Shown one piece after another: positions 1-10,938 of a stretch of DNA of 64,000 bases. The stretch comes from Agelaius tricolor (Eukaryota; Chordata; Aves; Passeriformes; Icteridae): positions 89,553,001-89,617,000 of the forward strand of contig JALJCS010000002.1 in NCBI GenBank assembly GCA_023055355.1, read 5' to 3'. The first letter of the stretch is position 1. Each line of letters begins with the position of its first letter. A program made the position numbers and the translations under genes. The notes under the pieces were generated by a model, which saw only the letters and a program-made list of their open reading frames with translations, had not been told where the DNA came from and searched no databases.

Positions 1-1880
1 CAAACCAAAACCAAGGCCTATATTCCTTTAAAATTCAACAGATCTTGCTCCCAGCAAGTCCATGCTGCTGCTCAGCCACTTCAAAAGAAGCTGATGAGAG
101 CTCTGCAGGGCTGTTACTCAGTGAAAGATCAAGTCATTTGTATTCCCTTCCTTGGTCAATAAGGAGTTGTATCTCCCTTGCCCTCGTAATTTTCTTACAC
201 TTCTTAGATGTTTTTTAGAATAATTTATTCTTTCCCCCTGCTTTCTTCCTTTATTTTGAGAAAAAACAAAACAACAAACCCATGGAAACACAAGAGGTGG
301 ACTTTTATTTTTCATGAAAGAAGGGGGAAAAAAGCACAAGGGAGAGAAAGGGGAAAGAAAAAGGACAAACAATATGCTTTCTTGTAGTCTTTTGATTAAA
401 AGCATTGACAGCAGCTTCACCTGAGGAAAGCTGTATTTTACAGAGCACCTGTCTAAACACCATATGTTTATAGGCTTTCTCCTTCTAAGATTCTGTATTC
501 TTTTTTTTTTAAAAAGAGACTTTGATTGTTTCAAACTGTTCCTATATCTCATAATACTTATTCCAGCTGGCACCATGTGAATGTCATTAAAGGTGAGGAA
601 GGACCAAAGGATGTAAGACTATAAAACCAATCCTCTTTCTTTCAGAGAAATTGAGTGATTCATATCTCATCAATTATTCCTCTGGGAGATTTTTTTGCCT
701 GAGTAGAAGAGACCTCCTTTTTGGAACATATGGGTGAGTCAAACTGCAATAGGAAGAAAGCACGTCTCTGTAATTTAGTTTCAATTGCTCATTTACATCA
801 ATAAAAAAATACTGTAAACAATGCAGGGTTGTTTTCTTTAGCAATGCACCAGAATAGCTGTAGATGTCTGCATGAATATACAACAGGATCTGTCAGACAC
901 ATCTCATTTATGCTTTTATAATTTTGCAAGGAACAATGCAAGTCTTATTAGATTCTACTGCATTCACTTAATGGGGAAAAACAAAATCCCAACATCTTTC
1001 TTCCCCCAAAAAAATCTGGTGTGTAAGAATAAAGTCACTCTGACTGCAGACTGCAATGGGATGAGAATAAATTGCAGCACATATTACTCTCCCAAGTTTC
1101 CTGCCATATTTAACAAGTTCCATACTGACAAAAGCAAACATTAATATGGGCTGACAAGCTTATGGGAAAGAAATTGTATAGCCACCAATGACATCATCGG
1201 TATTTCTGTTCTCTGCAACTCTGATAAAATTTTTCATCTGAAGTCTTTTTCTATTATCTGTGTAACAAAATGGATTCTGCTCACCAAACTAATTCTACAA
1301 TAAAATTCTGGACAATAAAATAAAATATTTCTCTTCTTGTAAAGGCAGTTTACTTGGCTGAGAAATGGAAGCAAAAAGTAAACTTGTGACATTTCTGGAA
1401 GATTTTTTGAAATCAAGGAGGATTTACTTGTTTTATTCTGAGACTGACATAAAATAATTAATAAAAGTTTTAAAGAATAGACTTGTTATTTCTAACATCT
1501 AAATATACATAAAAAGTGACAGTACTGGTTCAGGAAACCACTCATTTACTCCTCCATTGTGTGTTCAATTCCAGCTAGAAGTGGAAGCACAGAAGCAAAT
1601 ATGAGCAGAGCAATTGTGGTGGCTCTATTTAAGTGTATGTTATAATCACTAATTGTTACTTCCCCTATTTTTCCAATCTTCCTTTAAACCAGTGAAACTG
1701 TGTTCATCCACTGAGATCCTTTCTCAAGGAGTTACACAGATCTACAACCTGGTGTGTGAAGAACTAAATCCTCCTTTTATTTTTTCTTTTTTTCATTTTG
1801 AACTGGGTTCTCACTCACTTTATTTGATTGCCTTCAGATCTTAAACTGAAGGAGAGTAAAAGTGGCTCCCTGTCCATTTC
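1..1880. other. AT-rich non-coding sequence, nothing recognised
   Basis: No known repeat, exon or RNA gene is visible. The longest open frame (118-576, minus strand, 152 codons) is lysine-, serine- and phenylalanine-rich low-complexity translation of A/T runs. It shows no domain, signal peptide or recognisable family, so I treat it as chance. Confidence 0.6.
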
Positions 1881-2100
1881 CTTCATGCCCCTCACGGCTC
1901 TGCAGACCTGTCACATCTCCTTTAAATGAGCTCTCATAAGAAGTTTTGCTCTTGCTTCTCAGTAGCAAGAGCTCTTCCATGCCTCTGATCATACTCTCTG
2001 CCTTCCTTGATTCTTTTCCCTTCTAATACACCTTTTTACTGAGAGGAAGAGAAACTTCTCACTGTATCTGGGTTGCGGATTAAGCATGGATTTGCCAAAG
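1880..2100 (-). mobile_element. Ancient CR1/L3-like LINE remnant
   Basis: Read on the minus strand, this stretch follows the order of blocks I know from old amniote CR1/L3-type LINE 3' regions. There is a block around 'cctgtcacatctcc', then a block of short CTTC-rich words, then 'catggattt' near 2083. Identity is low and I assign it only from the order of short matches. It would be much older than the other CR1 copies in the window. The downstream boundary is uncertain and it could run to about 2210. A chance resemblance cannot be excluded. Confidence 0.4.
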
Positions 2101-3689
2101 GAGCACTCTGAGTGTCACCAACTCATAGCATCAGAATGCCCTATTAAAATCCTCAACTTTCCAAACAATTCTCTAATGAGGGAATTTTGATTTAGTGATG
2201 GAAGTTTCCCCACTAACTATAATGTTTTGGCTTTTTGTGCATGATCTTAAATTTATTTGGTTTGGGGATTAATTTCACAGGGTAGGCTGTTGGTTTTTCC
2301 CTGTCTAAATAATCTTAATAATCAGAGGAATAAGGGTGACCTATGCAAGGTACTTTGTAGGGTTTAGAGAATTTTTTAAGAATTTTTGAGGATATGTCAG
2401 GCTGACAACCCATTAATGGGATAAGTTGTCTAGTCTCCCCATGCAAAATTACTTACCATCAGTCAGGTTTTTTTCTCTGAGAGGTAGTACTAAAATATCA
2501 GAAAAACTGGTCTGGCAATTTTCCAGTCATTCTCAAACCTGTAAGAGCTCACAATTTCCAAATGCACTCAGATTAAGGACAAATTGATAAGTGCATTCAA
2601 ATTCCTAGATGTCATGTTTCTGTAGTAAATAAGCATAGTAACTTTCCAGAGTTTTGTTTTTTTTTTCCACATAAGAAAGAAACTATTAGGCTAAGAAATT
2701 TGATGTTATCTCCCTTGTCCATTTTTTTTTCCTTTCTTGAATTCGTGCACAGAATTTTATACATTTTAAACTTTGATCCAGGTTGTAAGTTTAAAATTAT
2801 ATTGTTCAAGCATTCCCTATGGTCCTTTGAACTAGGAAAAGAACTGTGAAATTGCTCTGTGTCCTTTAAAATGACTTATCTCAAAATATCAACATTTTCT
2901 TAATAACATCATCTTCGGTGAATAAAAAAATATTAAAATGAGTTTGCTATAACTGATTGTTACCTTACTTTGTTTTGTCCTCCTTCTTCAGGGTTTACTC
3001 CATAGTTCCTCTATGATTGCCTCTTTATCCATCTGCATGAAAGAAAATAAAGGAAAAATAGAAGACACAAACAATTTTTAGGTTTAAGATGACAAATTTG
3101 CTGTTACAAAAAGGTGCATTTCATAGAGGCATAAAGATACAGAGCACAAAAGAATGACAGTGATTTATGCTATAATACCACTGGGTTGAGTTCACAGTGG
3201 TGGGGTACTCATTTTTAGTTTAATTCTTGGGCAAAAGTAAAAGTGAAAGGGCCCTTTTACCTATTTATTAGAAGAAAGAATGTAATGCCATTTAATTTAC
3301 ACCTGCTTCTAGTAAATAAAAGCAGCCATCCTGGGAAGTTATTTTCTATGTTTCTGGGGTGAAAACATGAGTTCTAGTTCCTGAGCTGCTTTCCCTTGGC
3401 CACCACCATGGCACTGTGCTAAATGTCATTCATCACAAAATCACTCTCCCCTTCTCTTCATCAAAAGCCAATTTTGAGCTTTTCTAGGTAATGCAGGTGT
3501 TACATTGTGCACTGTGATCACCCTTAGGGAGGGCAGTATTTGCCAACAGCTGTTGTAAGAAAGTAATTTAAATATTTTTCTTTATTTGAAAGAGGAAATT
3601 GCGTATTTCCAGTAAAGTAAGGGTAATGCAGACTTTGTAGTGTGACTGCTAAATTGATAGCAGGATTCTAAATATGGCATTTTAAACAG
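2101..3689. other. Non-coding sequence, nothing recognised
   Basis: AT-rich unique sequence with short poly-T runs. I see no repeat family, exon or RNA gene. Confidence 0.55.
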
Positions 3690-4566
3690 TTCTGTTCAAC
3701 AGCTTCATCAAAGACATGGACAGTGGGACTGAGCTCACCCTCAGCAAGTTTGCTGATGACACCAAGCTGGAAGGAAATGCTGGGAGGAAAGGACGTGCAC
3801 AAGCTTGGGAAGTGTGTGCATGTGATCCTCATGAGGTTCAACAAGGACAAGAGTAATGTCCTATGCCTGGGTTGGGGAAACATCTGGTGTCAAATACCAG
3901 CTGGGGAATGAAGGAATTGGGGCTGTGAGGGGGTAGAATGCTGGACATGAGCTGGCAATGTTCACTTGCAGCCCAAAAAGCAAATTGTGTCCTGGGCTGC
4001 ATCCAAGGAGGCTTGGCCAGAAGGTTGAGGAGGTGATTCTTCCTTGCTACTCCACTCTCATGGGCCCCAGCTGGAACACTGGATCTGGGATCCTCAACAC
4101 AGGAAAAACACAAACCTGTTGGAATGAGTCCAGAGCATGCCAACAAAAATCAGAGAGCTGGAGCACCTCTGCTCCAGTCAGACTGAGTGAGCTGGGGTTG
4201 TACAGCCTGGAGAAGAGAAGGTTCCAGGTAGAACTCATTGTAGCCTTTTGGTACTTGAAAAGGGGTTGTAAGAAAGATGGGAATCCCTTATTATTGGGGC
4301 CTGTTGTGATAGGGCAGGGGGTAACAGTTCTAAACTAGAAAAGCGTAGACTCAGACCAGATGTGAGGAAGATATTTTTTACAATGACCATGGTGAGACAC
4401 TGGCACAGATTGCCCAGAGATGTGCCTCATCCCTGGAAACTTTCAAGGTCAACCAAGACAGGTCTCTGAAAACCTGATCTAGTTGCAGATGTCCCTGCTC
4501 ATTGCAGTGGGGCTTGACTAGATGACCTTTAATGTTCTTTTCCAACCCAAACTACACTGTGATTCC
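3690..4566 (+). mobile_element. CR1 LINE, 3' 0.9 kb (RT C-terminal part plus 3' UTR)
   Basis: This is a 5'-truncated CR1 retrotransposon, the dominant LINE of birds. Near the 5' end the codons at 3749-3760 read Phe-Ala-Asp-Asp, the catalytic box of the reverse transcriptase, inside a recognisable '[12 protein letters not shown]' context. The remainder follows the CR1 consensus through the block around 'ctgggctgcatccaagg' (about 3993), 'agcctggagaagagaagg' (about 4204) and 'tgaggaagata' to the 3' end. The tail at 4540-4566 resembles the usual ATTCTATGATTC-type terminus but is decayed. The frame is broken by indels and stops, so it is non-functional. This is the longest CR1 copy in the window. 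Bird CR1 copies are usually truncated at the 5' end like this one. Confidence 0.93.
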
Positions 4567-5265
4567 AGCCACATAATTAAACCCTCGGCTGACATTAGTC
4601 AGCACAACTACATTCCCTCTGGAACAGACTCTGGGTAAGAATTTGATGCTTATAAGATTTTTTTATTCAATTTAATTAGACTTCTCTTTTCATCTTTCAA
4701 CTTCTTTTTTTCTTCCCACTTACATATGCTATATGTAAAGAAAACCCAACTCTCATATATTCTAGCCATATTTCCAGTGTTCAGCTGGTTTGAAAGTTAA
4801 GTAAAACATGCTCAGCCAGTTGCCAGACTCTACTCCCCTCCCCCCTGCCAAAGTAATGACTTTCTATTTCAGCAACTCACTCCTCATTACAAAACCAGAC
4901 CGATTGCTCTCTACTACATGAGTGCACGTATTCCTGATCAGAAAGTAGCAATCATTGAATATATCATGTACACTGGCACCAGGGAGGAAATTGTTCTTCA
5001 TTCTGCCCAGTGAAGCATGTGGAAACACCTGCTTCCTACCCTGAAAATGTTTGCAGCTACTGCCAATGAAGTTAGTGCTGAAACAGCACCGTGGAGCCAA
5101 GTTATCCTGCTTGGACACCTGTTGGAAAAGAAAGCTGCCTAGGCAACTCCAAAGCTCAGCTGGCCCCAGGGATGCAACACTTCTCTCTGCTTGTGGGGAA
5201 AATCTCTTATCAGGGAAAAAGTCTGCTGTCTGAGAAAAAGGAAAGCAGAAAGGGAAGTATTCCAG
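4567..5265. other. Non-coding sequence between CR1 and LTR
   Basis: No repeat or gene is recognised. Overlapping short frames on both strands around 4864-5276 lack any domain or composition typical of a real gene. Confidence 0.5.
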
Positions 5266-5628
5266 TGTCACTGTGATATTTTATGAAAAATCCCTTTGCC
5301 AGGATTTCTTCTCCTGGGAAGCTTCATCTTCTCCATGTTTTGCTCCTCTGGAATGTGATTTGGAGAATTGTTTACCCAGCATGTGAATTGTTTTTAATTA
5401 ATGGCCAATCCGAGCTAGCTGTGTCAGGCTCTCTGAGTCTGTCATGGGTTTTTATAATCATTCTTTTCTAGCCTTCTGATGTCTACTTTCTCTTTCTTTA
5501 GTGTAGTTTTAGTATATAATTTTCTTTTAATATAACATATATAATAAAATAATAAATCAGTCTTCTGAAACATGGAGTCAAGATTCTCATCTCTTCCCTT
5601 GTCCTGGGGACCCTCAAACACTGCCACA
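5266..5628 (-). mobile_element. Solo LTR, ERVK-like, minus strand
   Basis: This is the reverse complement of the same LTR family found intact at 56296-56691. Shared landmarks, in matching order, include the 16-mer 'taattaatggccaatc' at 5396-5411, the ATA-rich block around 5517-5555, and the block around 'catggagtcaagattctc' at 5572. Its outer ends read tgtca...ccaca, consistent with TG...CA in the minus orientation. The flanks at 5260-5265 (ttccag) and 5629-5634 (ttttag) match at four of six positions and may be a decayed target-site duplication. No internal viral sequence flanks it, so it is a solo LTR. It is shorter and more diverged than the copy at 56 kb, which suggests an older insertion or an older subfamily. 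Confidence 0.82.
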
Positions 5629-7509
5629 TTTTAGTTTATAAAAACTTCCAGTAATGGAAAACAAGTATCCTTTTCTAGGCAAGGTTCAGAGAAAATACAA
5701 GAAATGAATCTGAGAACTGGTGTATTTGAAAGAAATCATATGAACTCCATTCTTTCTGGGTGGAAGAAACCTGAGCTGCAGTCACAAAAGTATTCAGAAG
5801 TCTTTCTTAATGCAGGCTTTTGCATCTTGTGTTTTATTACATATTAATGAACATGTTCATTATCTAGCTCAAATGAACACATCTATTTAATCACATGAGC
5901 TCGACTCCCTACACTGACTGAATGAGAAATGCATTGTGTTTAGAGTGTATAAGAAAAACTGACTCACTGAACACCTACTATTAAGGTGATGTGAGGTCAT
6001 TACCACTGCCACTTAATGTATTTCCTCAAGAATGGATGAAAAAGAAAGATTGGTGATATTTAGCCTTGCAGAGTTTTACTAGCTCTAGCATTGACATGGA
6101 AACTAGGCAACAAATCTAACTGAATTTGTGGTCTCTGCATTTAAGTGAAAAACAAAAGAAAAAAAATCAATGTATTTAAAACTGCAAGTCAAGTTTGTTT
6201 TGTTTTTCTTTTTTTTTGTAAAAATTTGAACTCATTTGCAGTAGATTGAAAGCTATATCATAAACCAAATCAATTTATTTGTCTTTGTTTTTATTAAAAC
6301 TTCTATTATTGTTTTTATTATTTTTTAATTTATTATTTTATTTGTAGTAAAATATTTTTCATTAGTTCAAAGCTAAGGTACTACTAGATTTGCAGCTTTC
6401 TGTTGAAACAGTTAAATTACTTTTATTTAAAAAAAAATCTCAAACTTATTTAATCTCAGAACTTCATGGGTTTTTTTGCCTGAAATCATGTACAAGTGGA
6501 GGAAATCAGTTAAATCCAGCTAGAGAACACACTCTGCCTTAAAAAGTGATCTCTGGGCTTTCACACATAAAGTCCTTTATTTTTATACTAAAATAGTTAC
6601 TTCTGCTCTGAGACTGAAAAATGACAATTTGGGATTCCAGGATTCAAACAGCACAGGCAGGTGCTAATGTTGCTTGGGGCCACTAAAGATGGGGAGTACT
6701 AAATATGGTACAAGTATACAAAGACATAAATCAGTTGTTTAGAAATATGATTTGCACTACTGGGTGTACTTAGAATTTCCTGATAAAAAATAGTGTTTAT
6801 GGTATTGTAAGACAGTAGCTGTTACAAGCACTGCAAGAAACTCAAAGCAAAGATAAAGTATCAGGAAACATTTTCTTTGTGTCTGAATTCAATTAACTAG
6901 TAAGTCTTCTACTAGAAGCAACATACATATCTTGCCAATGATATGTATATTGTGTGTAATACTGTATCAGAATTAATCATAGCATGATTGTGATTATTTT
7001 AATCTTTTGATAATTTCTCACCATGTGGTTTTTTCTTAACTATTTCTCAAATCTTCCCTGGAGACCTCACAGCATGAACAGGCTGAAATAGAAGTATCTT
7101 CCACTCATTTTACAAATTGCACTGTGATGTGAAACTGAATCTTATATGTGTTACTCAGTATGAGGCAATAAATAAGATTTAAAGAATGCTGAACCCATGC
7201 CTTAGTCACAGGTTCAATTGACACAAATCTTAAAGAAAAGTGCCAAATGAAATTTCAGTGGCATGTGACTGATTTAGCTATGCTGATTGCATTGATGGAG
7301 TAAAGCAAACAAAGGCAACAAAGGGAACAAAAACCCCTAAAACCTACCCCCCCTTAATGAGAGAACTCACAGGTAGTAAATAAGAAACAAAGTCGTAACA
7401 GAGGGAATTTCACCACACTTCATGAGGAACTCTATTAGAGGTATCACTTCATATGAAGAGTTAATTAGAAAAGTTCAAATAAAGCCATCAAAAAGACCTG
7501 TGGATTTGG
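5629..7509. other. AT-rich non-coding sequence
   Basis: There are long A/T-rich tracts, especially 6170-6440, and several poly-A and poly-T runs. No repeat family, exon or RNA gene is recognised. Confidence 0.55.
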
Positions 7510-7609
7510 CACTTGGAGTTATGGTTTAATGGTGAACATGCTGCTGAGTAAAAGCTGGACTCAACTGCCTTAGAGGTGTTTTCCAGCCTAAATGATTCTA
7601 TGATTCTGA
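7510..7609 (+). mobile_element. CR1 LINE 3' tail fragment
   Basis: About 100 bp of CR1 3' end. The block 'ttttccagcctaaatgatt' followed by two ctatgattct-type terminal units is the diagnostic CR1 terminus. It is upstream of plain non-coding DNA and carries no coding part. Confidence 0.88.
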
Positions 7610-8621
7610 ATACATTTAGTCTGTATATTAGGGCTTAGTTGCCCGCCATGAAATCTATTGAGGAATAATCTCAGAAGAAATGTGATAGAAATTTTATTGC
7701 TTAAAATATTTTAAAATGAGACTGGACAGATCTGAAGGAAAACACATTGTGAAAAGTAAAGTTTCCTTTAGAGAGAGACACACTAGCTGATCATCTAGGT
7801 CTCTCTCCCATCTCTGGCTTCTGTGGTTATAATTACAGCTTTCCTTCCCTGAGTTGTGAAGGCCCAAGCTCAGCACAGCTACTGAGCAGGTCCTTGTTAT
7901 CAGCTGCTGGCAGTCAATGGTCATTGATGCTGAGGTTCCCAGAAATGCTGAGTCTGGTATTGACTGGCCACTTCTGGCACCTTAACCTTTAGTGTCAGCC
8001 AGGTCAATAGCCAAAATGATCTAGTTCCACCAAGGCTTTTATTAAAATGGAATCACCAGGCTATTTCTCTTTTTTCAAACTGGGAAATGCTGTGAGTGCA
8101 AAGGAAAATGGAGGCTGGAGAATCCCAGAAGACAAGGGTTTAATGTGCATGGCTCAAACATCAATCCTTGGTTGGCTGGATTGTTGTTAATAACACAGGA
8201 GTCCTTGGTAGTTACCTAAGATTGTTGGTAGTGACACTCTGTGGGAAAGAACAAGGTATGGCTGGACAAGGGGCCATACAGAGCTAGGACAGCACTTCTC
8301 CAGGACAAACATGGTTTTTGAAGTTCCTGGAGACAAGCACAACACAGTCCAGTGCAAGCACAGGAAATGGGCATGGAATGTAGGGGGGAAACAAGACCAC
8401 CCAAGGTCCTGACGCCTCCAATCATTTCCAGAAAGTCTGAAAGAACAGATTGTGCATAAATAATTTATATAGAAAGTGAGAAACCTATCTTCAGTGTAGC
8501 GAAAGCCTCTCTATAAATATCTAATTCCATCAAGCCCAACTGTGTGACTTAGGATCCTGGACATTCTATCACCTGGATTGAAGCTGAAAGCAGGACTTGT
8601 GATCGTTTTTTCTTGCTCTCT
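7610..8621. other. Non-coding sequence, nothing recognised
   Basis: Mixed-composition unique sequence, slightly GC-richer at 8200-8430. No family is recognised. Confidence 0.5.
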
Positions 8622-8757
8622 TTTTTTTTTTTTCTATTTCTTCCTTCCTTCCTTCCTTCCTTCCTTCCTTCCTTCCTTCCTTCCTTCCTTCCGCCACTTC
8701 CGCCACTTCCGCCACTTCCGCCACTTCCACCACTTCCTTCCTTTCCTTCCTTTTCAT
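8622..8757. repeat. Compound microsatellite: T-run, (TTCC)13, 9 bp minisatellite
   Basis: A poly-T run leads into thirteen perfect TTCC units at 8641-8692. Five 9 bp units (ttccgccac four times, then ttccaccac) occupy 8689-8733, followed by imperfect TTCC/TTTCC to about 8757. The open frames crossing it encode only Leu-Pro-Ser-Phe or Arg-Lys-Glu-Gly repeats and are by-products of the repeat. The 9 bp unit is not a slippage product of TTCC. It recurs in inverse orientation at 26405-26445. Confidence 0.97.
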
Positions 8758-10398
8758 TCTTTTATTATTTTTTCATCATTTTTCACCTCTATCCATAATC
8801 CACTGCTGTGTGCTTGCATAAATTTTCCCAATTTCCATGCCAAGAGTGTAATTTACCAATACAATTTGGCGAGTCATTGTAAACCCTCTGACTTTTGTCG
8901 CTTCTTTTGAGTACAAGGAATCTATGAATCTTGGTGCTCCCTTCCCCTTAAAGGTGGGGCATTGCAATGATGAAGCAGAAATGAGTTCAAGTCACTGACA
9001 GTTTTTACAGATACTGGGTTCTCTGCCCTTGACATTTCAGAAAAAAAAGATTGCTGAGAAGGTGCTCACAGGAAAAAAAAATGAGGCTGAAAATCTGAAT
9101 CTCTCAAGAGGAAGAAGGAAGAAAGTTAGTGCTGGATTGGTTTAAACTTGGAGTACTGAATAAGAAAAGTGAAAAAAAAAGAGCACCTCTGGGATTGACT
9201 TTAGGCAGCTAAGTCAGAAAATACTGACAGTGGAGTCAATTTACATCATCTTTAATTGGCTGCTGAGAATCTGTGGTGCAAGGTGAGTTTCATTGTCCTG
9301 AAAAGATTTGAAATGCAAATATTACTTGGAATTAATGATTGCTATTTGATATCTCTCATTACAGAGATCTTAAAGCATGCTCCTTAATTGTTTGCTTTAA
9401 GTATTTTTTTTAATGCAGACAGAAACTTCTAATAAGAAATACTTCTTTTTGCTTTCACAGTGCATATTTGGACTGTAGTACACACCCTAAAGTATTGCAA
9501 GGCATCAGGGTCTGATAATACAGTGCCAGAACTGCTACAGAAAAATAGGAATTTTGTTTTAATGTGGCTATTGGCCCTAACCAAATACATGGAACACCAA
9601 CACAGACCATCCTTCCCAATAAATAGGGAAACTCAGGGATGCTATATCATCTCAAAATGGTCATCATGTACATCAATCATTGATAAATACTGTTTTGACC
9701 TTAACAGTTTATTTTTTTACCTTATAATGCTTAATTTGCATTTATCATCACTAAAAGTGAGCTAAGAATGAGAGCTAAGGCTGAGTATGTAATACAGCCA
9801 GGTTCCTGTTATGATTCTCCTAAATGTGTGCCACTCACTGGAGCTCCTCAGACCGTTGGAGGCCCATAAAAATTTAGAAAGAGCATTGGAAGTAGGTGAA
9901 AACTGTCATTATTTTCCCAAACACACGTGCACATACATTCCTGCAGTTGGCAGAAGTGCCACCGCCGGATGGTGGATGGAACTGGGAGATGACCCCTGAT
10001 GGCTGTTACAGTGTAATTAGAGTGCTTGTAATTATAACAGTAAAATTAACGTTTTTGTAAAGCAGTAACATTTTGATTATGAACATGCTAAGTATTTTAT
10101 TTATGTATCATTATCCCTGACCTGTAACTATCATGCTGTAGGAGGATTGCAGATACTTTTCATTTGAAAAATTGGTTACTTGTTGCCATACAATTGAGTC
10201 ATATCTCTTTGAATCCTGACTTTTTTGTTGGAGAGGAATGTTTTGTATTGCTTCTATGCAAAGGGTGTGCATTTGTAACTCTTGAGAATCAGTGAAGTAT
10301 TTTCTGACATTGGATAAGGTTTTCAGCCAGTAAAAATTCGTATTTAGGTGTTTCACCTACATCAATTGAACTTTAGTCACTACAGTATGGAGGGGAAG
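8758..10398. other. Non-coding sequence
   Basis: Unique AT-rich sequence. A frame at 9460-9765 has a faint resemblance to a retroelement RT motif (see rejected items), too weak to annotate. Nothing else is recognised. Confidence 0.5.
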
Positions 10399-10740
10399 AT
10401 CACAGAATTATCAGTCATATCTTGAGTTGGAAGGGATCCAGAAGGGTTACTGGGTACAACTCCCTGCTCTTACAAGAGCCTCCATAAACCCTCCATATGA
10501 CTAAAAGTGTTGTGCAGGCACTCCTTGAACTCTTACAGGCTTGGTGCCATCACCAGTTCCTTGGGGATCCAGTGACTGATCACTGTCTCAGTGAAGAAAC
10601 CTTTCCCAATGTCCCTCTGAACTTCCCCTGATGCAGCTTCATCCCATTTACTCATATCTTATCTCTGGTTACCAGAGAGGGGAGATCAGCACTCCCCATC
10701 CCACTGCCTCCCTTGGGGAATATGCAGACTGTAGTGAGGG
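10399..10740 (-). mobile_element. CR1 LINE 3' fragment, minus strand
   Basis: It reads from the CR1 3' terminus ('cacagaatta' at 10401) back into the 3' UTR/ORF2 end. Typical blocks are visible: 'ttggaagggatccagaagg' (10428), 'ccttgaactcttacaggct' (10524), 'cagtgaagaaacc' (10590) and 'accagagagg' near 10670. It stops where the pentanucleotide repeat begins, at a point where CR1 is itself CTCC-rich. The sequence resembles the CR1-Y/C type. Confidence 0.9.
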
Positions 10741-10743
10741 CAC

Positions 10744-10938
10744 TCTCCTCTCCTCTCCTCTCCTCTCCTCTCCTCTCCTCTCCTCTCCTCTCCTCTCCTC
10801 TCCTCTCCTCTCCTCTCCTCTCCTCTCCTCTCCTCTCCTCTCCTCTCCTCTCCTCTCCTCTCCTCTCCTCTCCTCTCCTCTCCTCTCCTCTCCTCTCCTC
10901 TCCTCTCCTCTCCTCTCCTCTCCTCTCCTCCCCTCTCC
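10744..10938. repeat. (TCTCC)n microsatellite, about 39 units
   Basis: Nearly perfect pentanucleotide array of 195 bp with a single irregularity close to its 3' end (10931-10938). It is a pure pyrimidine tract on the plus strand. It abuts the interior of a CR1 copy, so the CR1 copy probably seeded it. The translated frames are repeat artefacts. Confidence 0.99.

Noticed and set aside
118..576. Longest open frame in the window (152 codons, minus)
   Set aside because: Low-complexity composition, no domain or family, and no promoter or splice context.
3723..4338. Several 60-126 codon frames
   Set aside because: They lie within the CR1 copy, mostly in frames other than the RT frame, and are interrupted.
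8569..8910. Open frames rich in Leu-Pro-Ser-Phe or Arg-Lys-Glu-Gly
   Set aside because: They are translations of the TTCC and 9 bp repeats on both strands, not proteins.
9460..9765. 101-codon frame with a faint LINE reverse-transcriptase look (KASGSDNTVPELLQ)
   Set aside because: Only one short stretch resembles the 'K-x-PG-x-D-x-xP-x-E-LL' motif of LINE RTs. No further RT blocks follow, so chance is as likely.
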